Below are positions 23,814 through 35,028 of a DNA stretch of 64,000 bases, one piece after another. The notes beneath the pieces are model-generated. The model ran no database searches. It was not told where the DNA came from and was given only the letters and a program-made list of their open reading frames with translations. Numbering within the stretch: the stretch's first letter is position 1; the number at the start of each line of letters is the position of its first letter. Source of the DNA: Heterocephalus glaber (Eukaryota > Chordata > Mammalia > Rodentia > Bathyergidae). Position numbers and translations under genes: made by a program. The DNA is taken from assembly GCF_000247695.1 (NCBI RefSeq), contig NW_004624776.1, positions 15,146,344 to 15,210,343 on the forward strand. The letters are read 5' to 3'.

Positions 23814-24404
23814 GATAATCTGGGTTTTCTTAAAGCAATCTCAATGGCCTGGAATCAAGGGTAAGGTATGTGTTTTGGAGAAAGGAGATGAATCTTCTTA
23901 ACAAAATGGTAGGGTCATTTGCAGTCCTTAGGTTCAATAATTTAGCTACTCTATTTAGAAACCAAGTATCATAACCCATAGAAATGTAGATTTTAAGAAG
24001 AAAAGTGACCTTTTACAATTTATTATTATGTGAATTCCTATAATGTATCAGAGTGGGTAATAGTAGAAAAATTGGTTTGTGGGGGAAGAAAATGAATGAA
24101 TAAACAGGTGGAGATTTTCTGGCTTCTGGTCTGCATTTTTCATTAATAAAAAGACAAACTGGCTCCCAAGAAGTACACATAGACTTTTTAAATAAAATTA
24201 AGAAAATGCACCAAGTGAAAACTCAGCATTGGACTCAGAAAAGGGAGGCAACTGAACCCCTGTGCCCAGAACGCCCTCTAGGGGCTTCTGTGGCCACCTC
24301 GGAAGCAGACTCACAACCTTTTGTTGAGATGTGTCCAACAGTTCTGTCGAAGATGATTGGCTGTGCTCTTCTTGCTCAAAAGAACAATTTAATTAAGATG
24401 AGAG

Positions 24405-24532
24405 AATTACTCATTTCTTTTTTTTTTTTTTTTTTTTTTTTTTGGTACCGGGGATTGAACTCGAGACCTTGTGCTTGCTAGGCAGGCGCCAGAACCACTG
24501 AGCTAAATCCCTGGCCCAATTACTCATTTCTT
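24405..24532 (-). mobile_element. Young ID-like SINE with perfect 15-bp target-site duplication
   Basis: The body (24420-24517) read on the minus strand begins GGGCCAGGGATTTAGCTCAG, has an intact A box (TAGCTCAGTGGT), an intact B box (GAGTTCAATCC), and ends in a long A tail (T run at 24418-24443 on the plus strand). It is flanked by identical 15-bp copies of AATTACTCATTTCTT at 24405-24419 and 24518-24532. The perfect duplication and long tail indicate recent insertion by L1 machinery. A short open frame on the plus strand across it is meaningless. Confidence 0.95.
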
Positions 24533-25925
24533 AAAAGCCACATCAGGTGGGGAAACAGAAAAGAAAATACCATATGTAAAATGTATCAGTCCATATTAAT
24601 TGCTTAAATTGGCACAAGAGCTCAGTGAGCAAATAATAACTTTCAAGTTGACTCATACAAGCCCAAATCTGTCACTCGAATCAGAACATTGAATGAGGGT
24701 TGATCATATCTGTCCTTATTGAGAAACCCAGCGGTACTGATAGTACATGAAAGCTAACAGAGAAGTGACTGATGGTATTTCTCATCTGTAGGTCGGATCA
24801 AACACTCCAGAAAGCCAAAGGTTTATCCTTCACAGAAAAAATGTCAGGTGAATTGCCAACTTGGACAGGTTTTCATGGATCTATGGAGGCTTGGCACTGA
24901 TTCTCCATTGACTATAATCAGACTCTTGGTGCATTTCAGCATTTGTGTTTCTCACCAGTCACACTGATCCAACTCTGGCTAAAGATAATTGGACATCAGC
25001 CTTCAATACAGTGAACACAGTGCAGACCGACAGGCTGGAAATGACCCTTATGGCCACTCTTTTGTGGTTAATAGTGCTGATAAATGTAAAATCTCCCCCT
25101 TTATCAAGTGGGTTCATAGGATATCATTGTAAATTATTTGTTTCTTTCTTTGGATTCTTTCTGGCAACAAGAATTGTGTTGTCTTAATTTTCTGGGATTT
25201 TAAGAACATGAAAATGATCACCACTGTGGGTTGAAGAGCATCATTCAGGCAATTTTTCCAAGCAAAGGTGAGAATAAGCTAACTTTGAGCAGCTTGCAAT
25301 ATAGTGCAAGGGAAGAAATTTCTTCCCAAATATGAGGGACAAGACATATAGCAAGCATAGGATCAGGACTGCAGGAACTTACTTTTAATTGAATGTTTTT
25401 ACAACAAAAAGGATGGTAAGTATTGATAGGTGAGAAGACTGGACTATGAATGTAAACAAGCACTGAAGAACATAACCCAGAGCCTAGATCAACTCAAGTT
25501 CACAGAAACCAGGCCAGGATGAAAGCTCTAAGGCTGTGGGCACATATAAAATGACAGGGAAATTTTGAAATACATTTGTCTCAAAAACAAGCTTTCTTAA
25601 AAATACTCTTTGAGTGGCATGATTCAGAGGTTTGACAGCTGGTTGTGGGATTAGCAGGTGGAGATGAGCCATAGATTTCAGTTCCTGTGTTTTGGAAGAA
25701 AGATATTGTAGGACAAGAAAGAATGGCATGGTAATACATTTAAACCCAACATTGCAAGGTCTGCAAAAGAAAGACTTAGGAAAGACTCTTCATTCTGAGA
25801 GTGACAGACTCCCCAAAAGTGGGAGGTAAAAGAAAATGCAGTTATGGCCTGTTTAAGATAACCAACAATTCAAAAAAACAGTTTCAAAATTTACAGTGAC
25901 TGAGAACAAAGTACCCAATAGTGGA
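24533..25925. other. Unassigned noncoding sequence
   Basis: No recognisable gene or repeat; ordinary AT-rich background with short open frames. Confidence 0.4.
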
Positions 25926-25929
25926 AAGA

Positions 25930-26140
25930 GACCTATTTGGATTAGACAGACCCCTGGACATGCTCTTTGTGCCTTGTGTGATTTTGTATGCACTAATTAG
26001 CCTGTTGAGCTTGTTTTTTCTCTGCATGGACCAGTCGCATCCACCTCAGAAGACAGTGGAGAGGATCAAGTGAGGGGACAGTGCATAAAGATAAACTACA
26101 AAGTGCTTAGTATTATTGTAATCAAATTATGATTCAGAAA
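25930..26140 (+). mobile_element. MIR SINE
   Basis: 'cctggacatgctctttgtgcc', the central 'gcatccacctcagaagacagtggagaggatcaagtgagg', then 'cataaagataaactacaaagtgcttagtattattgtaa' follow the MIR order ('gttgtgaggattaaatgag...aaagtgcttagaacagtgcc...attattat'). Ancient and non-coding. Confidence 0.5.
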
Positions 26141-26169
26141 AAAATCATTACTTTTTAAATTATTTGTAC

Positions 26170-26973
26170 AGTTTAGGTCTGAGGTATCCCCTGAAGCCTC
26201 ATGTTATTACCAGACAGCATGGTGTGTGGTGATTCCAGGCTCTTGCTATCCTATCCAAACAACTGGCTAGGACAATTGATAAAAGTGAAAAAATAACATT
26301 TATTTAAAGTAAAAGTAGAAAAATGAAAAAGTGAAGAAAAGAAGTGCAAAAAGAGGTGAGAAAAGTGAAATTACATCTTTTACACAAGAACAGGAAGACA
26401 CCAGTGGCAGCAAAGTCAGTGACTGTCATCTTTAATATCCAGGCCATGAGAAGTTGTTCTGCACATGCATTCTGAGAGTGACTTGACAGTTTTCTGTAAT
26501 TGACAGGTCACACCAGTTACCCACCTCCTTTCCATGACTGACAGGTCACAGCCTATTGTCCAGCCAACTTGCCATGCCCTAATCTCCTGCCTCATTGCAT
26601 TCAGAGGTTGGCCTTTTGGAAAGTGATTGGACCCTGAGGGTGCTACTCTATTCTTCAGTAGATTCATCCACTAATGAGTTAAGGAGCTGAGTGTATTGTT
26701 AGATGGTGGAGCCTGGTTGGAGGCGAATCACTAGGAGTGTGACCTGGAAGAGTATATCTCTTTTCCCAACTCTTCCCTTCTCTCTCTGATTCCTGGCCTC
26801 CATGATGTAGGCAGCTTTCCTCCACCATACTCTTCCATCATGCCATTTTTCCTTTAAGGTATCCCACCATACATAGCCTGAGACATTTGAAACTGTAAGC
26901 CAAAACAAACCTTTCCTCCCTTAAGTTGTGAATGTCAGGTAATATGCTCAGCAACAAGAAAGGGACTATGACA
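26170..26973 (+). mobile_element. MaLR LTR interrupted by ~390 bp of foreign sequence
   Basis: The first part (26170-26206, 'cagtttaggtctgaggtatcccctgaagcctcatg') is the usual LTR start. The LTR resumes near 26597: 'ttcagaggttggccttttggaaagtgattggaccctgagggtgctactctattc', 'tcatccactaatgagtt', 'gatggtggagcctggttggagg', 'ctctctgattcctggcctccatga', 'gtaagccaaaacaaacctttcctcccttaag', and 'caagaaagggactatgaca'. The intervening segment does not belong to the LTR. Confidence 0.8.
26207..26596. other. Insertion of unknown identity inside the MaLR LTR
   Basis: This segment breaks the LTR where the consensus would normally run on. It has an A-rich middle ('tttaaagtaaaagtagaaaaatgaaaaagtgaag') and a C/T-richer right half with two 'tgacaggtcac' repeats, at about 26501 and 26540. 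It may be part of another LTR in reverse orientation, but I cannot assign it. Confidence 0.45.
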
Positions 26974-27780
26974 TTTGTACCCAAGTGAGAAACCAGAAGA
27001 TGACACATTTTGTGTAAGCACAAACACCAGATTGGATGGATTTCCAAGGATTCCTTATCTCCTCATTAACTCACTCTCCTCTTTCATTTATATCTGGGTA
27101 CTTGATGATTTCCTCTGGGCTATCCTCTTTAGCCAAAGGGCAGTGAAAAACAGACCACAAATGCATTAGAATGGAATAACCTGAATGAAGCAAATACATA
27201 ACATTTCAATTAAAGCAAAGAAGAAAAGTTCAGACAGAAGTTATTAAGACCTAATGTGGAATAAGTGAAGTTGAGGGGGGCCTTATCTAACATGATACAT
27301 ATATGACTTAGTGATTCTAAACCTTACTATCCATAATTCCTGCAGTGCTCCATGAAAAGCTCCTAATTAGAAAAATAGTTCACTAATACTAAACATTATA
27401 TAGTATACAAGTTTATTCTCCTAATTAAAATTAAATTCCAATTCACTTTTCAAAAGATGACGATATATTTTCTAATTTGGTTTACATAATTGTCAAATGT
27501 ATTAATTTATATTTTTAATTAAAGATTCTCTCTCTTTAATCATGCATTTTCACCAGTTAAAAACACTGGGAACATTTAAGTTGTGAACTTTCATAGGTAA
27601 GAAAGGACCTATCATTATGAACATTTGTAGATGTGAACCCATAACAGTAAAAGTAAAAATAGTTTCCTTACAGTTGTAGTGTACTGTACCACCATTTTAA
27701 TGTAACTGTGAAAGCAAAAATAATTTACATTTTTTTATGTGTGAATTTGATTTTTTTTTATGCTTTACATCATATATTTA
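26974..27780. other. Unassigned AT-rich sequence
   Basis: No gene or clear repeat visible. Confidence 0.4.
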
Positions 27781-27784
27781 CATC

Positions 27785-27885
27785 AAAGGTATATAAGACT
27801 CACTTTATTGGACTTACAAAGGAATCCAACTTATGAATGTTCTCCTAGAATGGAACTTGTAAATCGGGGACTTGTACTTAAATCT
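27785..27885. mobile_element. Probable DNA-transposon terminus
   Basis: 'ggacttacaaaggaatccaacttatgaatgttctcctagaatggaacttgtaaatcggggacttgta' resembles the end of a mammalian mariner-type nonautonomous element ('gttcgtaagtcggggact'). Short and diverged, so tentative. Confidence 0.35.
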
Positions 27886-27949
27886 CACAAATATTGACTC
27901 AAGTATTGGAATTCATAACAAGATTCAGCTAATATTTTCATGTATTGCT

Positions 27950-28088
27950 TATATCTCAGTCTTCCCCACTAAATTAAAAGCACTCCGCAAGAAAAAAAAT
28001 CCTTTTTGGTATTTCTAAAACCTAAGGTAATAAGTAGAAAATGTAATAATGGATATTTGGTAAATCAATGACTAACTGAACAAACATC
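27950..28088 (+). mobile_element. L2 LINE 3' end
   Basis: 'ttccccactaaattaaaagcactccgcaagaaaa...cctaaggtaataagtagaaaatg...taaatcaatgactaactgaacaaac' follows the L2 3' end ('cccactagactgtaagctcc...gtaggcgctcaataaatgttggttgaatgaa'). Diverged. Confidence 0.5.
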
Positions 28089-28554
28089 ATCATCTATAAT
28101 AAAACTTAATGTCTCCCTGTGTTCATCCATCCAGAAGACACTTTAATTTCCTAAATGTAAATCTTTCTATAGTTCTATGCATTCAAAAGTACTGTGTTTA
28201 AAGAGGGTTTAAAAGGCTTTAATTGATTTTTTTTTCTTTGTAATTTAGATTTCTCAAATGGGAAGTTGTGGTGGATGCAGATAGACAATAGATTTTTAAA
28301 AATCATTCCCCATATTTTAAAATCACTGCAAGGGCAAGTTGCTGTCATTACTGGCAGTTTATAGCATCACACAAATGTCTACTGGGGCAAGACAGATTGG
28401 ACAGAAACTAGATTGGAAATGTTTCAGGAGGAGTCCTATACATATGCTTAGTGTCTTTATGTTGTAACTGCACATGAATTTCTATCATTACCTAATGGTA
28501 CAGAGTGAGCCTTTCTCAGGGGAAGTATATGGATACTTTTTGTTAAGTTAACTG
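28089..28554. other. Unassigned AT-rich sequence
   Basis: No recognisable gene or repeat. Confidence 0.4.
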
Positions 28555-29640
28555 ATGTTCAGCTTTTATATTTTGAAAAAAGTATAGATTCATATAAAGG
28601 TGCTAACTATATAGTCCAATATCAAAACCAGGAAGTAGGCATTGGCATACACCTCAGGACTCATTCAAATTTCACTCTTTATATATGCTCTTGTGTATGT
28701 CTGTGTTTATGTGTTCTTATGTCACATGTGGATATGTATAAATACTACCCCAGTTGAGGTAGACACTTCCCAGTCTTACTTTTTTATTACCAGCCTCTTT
28801 CCCTGCTCTTCCCAACCCCTGAACCACACATATGTTCCATATGTCTACAGTTTTGTCATTTCAAGAATGTTATATAAATGGCATCATGAGCTATATAATG
28901 TTTTGAGATTGGCATTTTTCACCTAGTATAATATTTTTGAAATTCATCCAAGCTACATATATCAATAGTCCATTCATTTTTATTAAGTAGGATTTCAGAG
29001 GCTGCACCACTCTTATTTAAATATTTGTCTGATTAAAGATATTTTTCCTAGATTTTGGTTGTTAGGAATAAAGCTGCTATGGACACTATGAAGTGATATT
29101 TTTATGAACATAAGTTTTCAATTTTTTGCAACAAATGCCAAAGAGTGCAAAGCTACATACACATAAATATGTGTTACATCATGAGATAGTGCTGAACTGT
29201 TTTATAGAGAAGCTGAATTATTTTATTTTCCCAGTAAAAATATATGGAGGTTGAATTTCTCCATGTCTCTCTGAGCACTTGGAGTTGTCCCTTTTTTATT
29301 TTATCATTTTGATAAGTAACTGATAGACACAGTGGTATCTGATAGTGGTTTTGATTCAAATGTCCCTAACAATCAATGACAAGGAATATCTTTTCAAGCA
29401 CTTCTCTGTCATCCATGTATTGTCTGGTGAAATTTCTCTTCACATCTTTTGCCCATTTTCTATTTAGATTGTTTATTTACAGTTGAGTTTTTAGAGCTCT
29501 TTATATATTCTAAAGCAAATCTTTTGTCAGCTATTTTGTCTTTGAATATTTTTCCTAATAGGTAGCTTAGCTTTTATACTTTAACATCTTTCATAAAACA
29601 AAAACTTTTAGTATTGTGAGAGTTTAATAATTTATCTTTT
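28555..29640 (-). mobile_element. L1M LINE, ORF2 end and 3' UTR
   Basis: The plus strand follows the reverse complement of an old L1 3' part in order: 'ccaatatcaaaaccaggaagtaggcattggcata', 'tgaaattcatccaagctac', 'ttagattttggttgttaggaataaagctgctatgg', 'ttctccatgtctctctgagcacttggagttgtcc', 'agtggtatctgatagtggttttgattcaaatgtccctaacaatcaatga', 'tcttcacatcttttgcccattttctatttagattg', and 'gagctctttatatattctaaagcaaatcttttgtcag'. Long and nearly collinear but with no open reading frame. Confidence 0.85.
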
Positions 29641-31500
29641 TTATTTTTGTTTCTTTTTTCTTTATTTGTATGCTTTTGTGGTTCTGGAGAATGAACACTG
29701 AAATACTGGGTCAACAGTAGGGCTTCTGCTATTTCTTCAATGGAAAGTGGTCTGGTTTCAAGTTTTAGAGAGAAAATCACATGCTGAAGAGATGTAATGT
29801 GTGAAAGCTCTACACAGCCTGTGGAGGGAAATCTTCATTCTGCAAAGATTGATTCTAGATTAAAAGGTTCAGTGTGGATTAACCTTAAAGAAAAACAACA
29901 AACAAATGAACAGCTAGAATTATACCAGTAGTAGTTAATGGTTCTTAAGAAATCTAAATTAAGTATTTTCATTGTAAAGATATGTGTTTTTCTTTAATTC
30001 TTACTCTGATTTTCACCAATCTAAACATATTAAGAAAATTTCTTAATGCTTATTATTTTCTTTAAGAGTATAAATTTAACATTTTAAAAATATAATCTAA
30101 TTGAAAATAAATGTACCCTAGATAAGCATGAGAGGCAGCTTAGACTGTATGTCCTAATTGCAGGTATGGCCCTATGTGAAACCAGTTTTGCACTCACCTG
30201 AGAGCCAAGGTAAGCATCACTCAAACTCAGGACTTTTCTCAACATTTCTTTCTATGCAACCATTAGAATTCACCATCTATCACATATTCACTACGAGATG
30301 AAAAGGAAACAAATTTTACTTTTAGCGTATATTAGTTTTTAAAACAAAGACAGCTTCACTTTGCAGAAAGTCTTACTCTCATATACCTAATGGTACAATT
30401 ACTAAAAATTGCCAGCTCATCTAAAAATAATTGGGGACCTTTGCTGAATCTCATAGTGAAGAAAGAAATTCCCAAAACATAACATTAAAAGAAAATCCTA
30501 TGATAAAAAGGTAATGTGATTTCTTTATCAATTCTCTATGAAATGGTGGTTTTTGTTTTCAATTCTGTATTTCTCAACCACATATGAAATAAAAAGGCCA
30601 ATTTCATCAATCTACGTGATTTCTTACAAGGATAAATTATATTTTTACAAACGTTCAATTTGACAATAAATTCTTAAGTTTATATTTTAATATGCAAGTT
30701 CTTAGACATGGAGTGCTTTCAGTTCTGGTTTTTGTTTATTATCTTTATGATCTTTATGATCATTATAATTCTCTTCTAAGAAAAGTCATTGACACTTCAT
30801 CAGAATTGTTTATAATCTTTGATCAGGGATAATAAATTGCCTTGAAGGACTCATCTACTTTTATGGTTTCTATTCTACTTATTTATAAAACTATAATTGC
30901 ACTTCCTTATAGCTGTCTTTCTAAAAAATAGTGAGTTTTATTCATTCATCTACTGGTCATATATTATTGATATCATTCTCAAACCTGAAAATTGGAGTGT
31001 CAAGTCCCTGAAAATCAAAGGCCACTTCTGAGACATGAGAATTTTTCAGAGAAATTTCACACTGAATGTAGAAGTACCACTAACTCTTAAAGGAAAGCAC
31101 ACTGAATCAGGAAGACATGGATGTTCTTGTGGTCTCAGGAAACCATCTCCACACTGCAAAGGCCTTGTGGTCTATTGGTACAGCTGGAGGTTAACTGATT
31201 TGCAGTAAGTGGGGCAAAATCAGTTTTCTTCTCCACTTCTTTCTATAATATAAACTTACATAATATTTAAAAATTAACTAGCAAAACCCCCAAAGCTTAT
31301 AGAGGTAAATTAGAAAATGTTCCCTTGCCATTACTTTATTAAACACACTCAGTACCCACCATGTGCACCATGATCCTCTGCTCACATCTCCTGTGTATTG
31401 CACGCACACACGTACATCTTTAGAGCTCCTCATTACAACAGCACCCCAGAGTTTTATTAGGTTTTTTTCTACTTTAATACTTTGTTATTCACCACCACCA
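29641..31500. other. Unassigned AT-rich sequence
   Basis: A stretch at about 29650-29710 ('tttgtatgcttttgtggttctggagaatgaacact') could be a worn reversed ID-like SINE end; the rest is unremarkable. No gene. Confidence 0.35.
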
Positions 31501-31504
31501 TCAT

Positions 31505-31735
31505 ATTAATCATTACTGAGCACTACATGTCAGCCATTGTACTTAGGATATAGCATATACTATTCCATTGAATCCTGACACAATATGGAAAATTAAAGGA
31601 TGATACCTTGGGTTTGTATACACAGAGGAACTGCTATTTGTTCATGGTCACCTGTTCAAAGGGACATGCTCAGGAGCTAATGCCAGGTATGTATGTGTCC
31701 AAAGTCAGATCTCTAAACCATTGGGTCTTTCATAT
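31505..31735 (+). mobile_element. MIR SINE, nearly full length
   Basis: 'ttactgagcactacatgtcagccattgtacttagg...catatactattccattgaatcctgacacaat', then 'gttcatggtcacctgttcaaaggg' and 'ccaaagtcagatctctaaaccattgggtc' follow the reverse-oriented MIR core ('ttactgagcgcttactatgtgccaggcactg...aatcctcacaac...ggtcacacag...'). Non-coding. Confidence 0.65.
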
Positions 31736-32419
31736 TTAAGACTAGCTATACATGGGCTTCATTTGCAACACAGTGAAATCATTTAAAAATGCATTCAAAG
31801 TGCTAGTACTTCCATATACAGCTTTTTTTCTCTCTGTAGACACCAGTTCCCTCACCTGTTTGCCCCATGCAAGAATTATTCTGAAATTATATGTGGGTGA
31901 TTCTTACCTTCTACTTTTTTCTTTCAGATCACCTGTTCTGAGGTCAGACCAACTCTCATCACTGGGATGAATTATTTGGGTTTGCTCAGAAATTCTTAGT
32001 CATTGAATATTTGATGCTATGTATACAATACAATATAAATGCTAACAACACTGGGGCAGGGAAAACAATTTTATGTAAATATAAAATATTATTAACATGT
32101 TGATTACATGCTGTAAAATATTTCTATATAATTTTTCTCCAATATGAATGTGACGGGTCAGTGTAATTGGCACCAACTATAACTGTTAAAAAGATGTTCT
32201 ACAAAGATGTAGACATCCTAAAGCACTTTGGACCTCAAGTGACATCATTATCATTCTAACAGTCAAAGGAATTACAAACATTGAATTTAAAAAGCAAAAC
32301 AGAAGTCTCTTATTTTACTATCAAGTTTAAAAACTTTTATTATATTGTATTATTTAATCACTCTCTTATTATTAGTTATTGTTAATTTCAGTGTCCCTAG
32401 TTTATAAATTAAACATTAT
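31736..32419. other. Unassigned AT-rich sequence
   Basis: No recognisable gene or repeat. Confidence 0.4.
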
Positions 32420-32620
32420 CAGAGGTATGTATGCATAGTTACGCACTACATTAATGTTTCAATCAATGAGAGACTGCATGTGTAACTGCAGCCCTGTAAG
32501 ATTCTATTGCCCGGTAACCTTGTAGCTATCTCAGTTTGCATAAGCACATTCTGTGATGTGCACACAATGACAAACTCAGCTAATGATACATATCTCAGAA
32601 CAGGAAAATCATAGTATACA
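32420..32620. mobile_element. Nonautonomous DNA-transposon relic
   Basis: 'taatgtttcaatcaatgagagactgcatgtg', 'ccctgtaagattctattgc', 'gcataagcacattctgtgatgtgcacacaatgacaaactcagctaatgatacatatctcagaacagg' correspond block by block to a common mammalian element whose consensus reads 'aacgacgtttcggtcaacgacggaccgc...cccataagattata...gtaagtacactctatgatgttcgcacaacgacaaaatcgcctaatgacgcatttctcagaacg'. I do not give the family name because I am unsure of it. Confidence 0.6.
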
Positions 32621-32794
32621 TAGAGTTGCTGCCACCCCTGGCTTCAGGCATTCATTGAGGATCTTTAAATGTACCCCCGTGGCAAACAGGTTACGGCTGT
32701 GTATCTGTGATGTGCAGCGTATTAATCGCTATCCACATGTAGTTTTGGAACACATGCATTGTGGTTAATGTAACTGAGGAAATGAGTGTTCACG

Positions 32795-32890
32795 TTTTTT
32801 TTATTTTAATGAAGTTTAATTTAAGTGACAACACATGGTTACTGGCTACTGTATGGGACAGCTCAGCTCTACAATATAAACGTTTAACTG
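32795..32890. mobile_element. DNA-transposon fragment with 'catggttactggctactgtatgggacag' core
   Basis: The phrase 'cacatggttactggctactgtatgggacagctcagctctacaatataaacg' parallels a widely dispersed mammalian repeat ('cacatgtggctagtggctaccgtattggacagcgcagatctagaa'). Short, non-coding; family name not claimed. Confidence 0.55.
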
Positions 32891-34000
32891 CTGAAAGCCA
32901 TAGAAAGCCTTGCTCATTATTCTTGCACTATTGAAAGCAGAATGAATTTCCCCTGAAAGGTACACATTCTACACTCCAGACCAGCAGTGACTAAGGACCC
33001 ACCACCCTTCACCTGAGCTCAGTCAGACTTCAGGTAACAGGTTATCATCCCAGAGAGACTTTCACATCTGGAAATGCATGGAAAGGTAAATATCTCTGAA
33101 ATAGTGGAGAGAAATTACCTGGATCTCCAGTAAGATGAATCAGACTTCCCTTTTCTACATAGATCTTCAGGCTATGTATACAAAGTGTCCATGAAACATA
33201 AATGAATTTTGTGTTTAGACTTGGTTCTATCCCCAAGATCTCATTACGTGTATGTAAATATTTCCAAACTCAAAACCTAAAGCACTTCTTGTCCTGAGTA
33301 TTTTAGATAAGAGATACTTAACCTGAAAAAGCAAACATATAGCCAACTTAACTTTAATTCTTTGAGGAAGCAATAAATTGGCCCTTTGAGGTAGGCTTAT
33401 TCCTTGGATATGCGATGGCAGTGGTAAAGAATCAAGAAGAGCTGACTTGTTAGTTTGACTCTGAATGAAAGGCAGTTGTATTCCCCTGGACACCAGTAGA
33501 GTGAAATTGTGTTGCATAGGAGTAGACTTCACACACTGTGGTCCTGACTTCTAAAGGACCCTGGCCCCCACAGGATCCAGAGCTTGTATCAGCCACAATT
33601 GGGTAGCAACCATAAATTAGGAGAAAAAAATAAAAAAAACAACGAAAAGAAGTAAGAGGAAAGTCAGCAAGCACAGAAACCATCTGTGTCTCTGCTCCCT
33701 GCAAGCTTATTTTTCCAATACCTCACATACTTCAAATACTTCAGTACAACTCCTATGTTTGAGTGGAAGCAAAGAAAAATAGCAAAATCCAATATTTTAT
33801 TAAGCAGATTATATATATTCCCATGAAAAACTGGATACTCTCTTAAAAATAAATTTAACTTTTGTTTGTTTTTGGAAACTCTGTGTCTGTTTCTTTGACC
33901 AGATGGGTCCTTTTCCCACACTGGTCTCTAAGGCTGAGGATCAATCAGTACCTAACTTCGGGTAGCTAAGCATGAAATTTTCTACGCTGTGTCACAAGCT
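32891..34000. other. Unassigned noncoding sequence
   Basis: Several short overlapping minus-strand open frames (60-101 codons) cover 33045-33921; none shows a recognisable domain. No exon claimed. Confidence 0.4.
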
Positions 34001-34342
34001 GTCCTAGTGTGTCCAGGATGCTGTCATATTACACTATAAAATGACTAGTTTATAAAATCTAGAAATTGTTTTCTCATAGTTCTAAAAGCTTGAAGGTCTA
34101 TAGTCAAGGAAGATTTAGTGTCTGATAAAGGTTCACTTTTTGAGTTACAGACTTGTGGTGCCCTCACATAGCACAAGGGGAGAAAGAGAACACTCTCAGG
34201 CCTTTGCCACAAAAACACTAACCTTGGTCATAGAGGTGCCACCTTCACCTACAAAGCCCCACGTTACAAATGCTATCACTTTGGGGACAGGATTTCAACA
34301 TGGGAGTTTGGAAGGACACAAAAATTCAGGCCACAGCACAAG
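34001..34342 (-). mobile_element. MLT1-type solo LTR
   Basis: Reversed MLT1: 'agtgtgtccaggatgctgtcat', 'ttgttttctcatagttctaaaagcttgaaggtc', 'agatttagtgtctgataaaggttcac', 'gtgccctcacatagcacaaggggaga', 'ttggtcatagaggtgccaccttcacctac', 'ctatcactttggggacaggatttcaacatggg', and 'ggacacaaaaattcaggccacagcac'. Collinear with the copies at 2635 (+) and 47010 (-). Confidence 0.8.
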
Positions 34343-34964
34343 CCAAGATGGTAGATGAAAAGCAAAATTGCTAGTGGGTCTTCCATAAAATCATTTTATA
34401 CTGCATATAAATTACAGTGCTGATAAGAAATTTTAAATATATGGCAGGTATCTTTATTCCACTTTAAAACAAACCTACCTCTGTAAATTCTTCCCTTGTG
34501 AATATATTTTTATTAACTTAAAAATTATTAGTACTAGTTGTTTTTCTCTTGACCAAGAGTTGTAACTTAAGATACCAAGTAGGTCAATGCAATTAGAACT
34601 TACCAAACATGTCCTTGTATAAACCCTTGTCAAAGACAAGACATTCATCAGAATGTGATTGTGGAGGTATTGCATAATTTTGTAATTATTTTATTACATG
34701 GGATGTGAGGCCTTGTAAAACTTTCACAAAACTTTTTGCAGTCTTATTATTCATTAAAATTAGTTTTTCTAGGAAATTTTATTTGAAAACATGTGATTCT
34801 AAGTACATGCTTATGCTATGAAATCATGCCTTTCACTCAAAAGCAATCCTTGACGTTCTTGTACAATTACCAGACAAATAAGAGAAAATAAACATTGTCT
34901 ATGCACTACAAGCTTTGTGTTTATCTAGAAGCAAATGAAAAGAAGAGATCATATGTTTCAAGTT
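34343..34964. other. Unassigned AT-rich sequence
   Basis: No recognisable gene or repeat. Confidence 0.4.
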
Positions 34965-35028
34965 TAGTTCAGTGATTTTACACTTGATCTTAGCCAAAAG
35001 GCTGAGAAGCGATAGTTCACTGAATTTA
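34965..35028. repeat. Target-site duplication flanking the U2 fragment
   Basis: Left copy TAGTTCAGTGATTTTA (34965-34980) and right copy TAGTTCACTGAATTTA (35013-35028) differ at two positions. They overlap the ends of the U2 match by one or two bases, so the exact junctions are ambiguous. Confidence 0.75.
34979..35013 (-). pseudogene. RNU2 (pseudogene fragment): U2 snRNA 5'-end fragment (retropseudogene)
   Basis: Read on the minus strand, 35013 down to 34979 matches the first ~35 nucleotides of U2 spliceosomal RNA (ATCGCTTCTC...CTAAGATCAAGTGTA), with a single difference (CTCAGCC instead of CTCGGCC). The match stops abruptly, so the branch-point-recognition stretch and all later stem-loops are absent and the copy cannot function. 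Flanking copies of a 16-nt sequence (34965-34980 and 35013-35028) agree at 14 of 16 positions and abut the U2 match, as expected for a target-site duplication. No A tail is seen. Known truncated snRNA pseudogenes have this shape. Confidence 0.9.

Noticed and set aside
24206..24481. 91-codon plus-strand open frame ending in a poly-Phe run
   Set aside because: The poly-Phe part is the reversed A tail of the young SINE.
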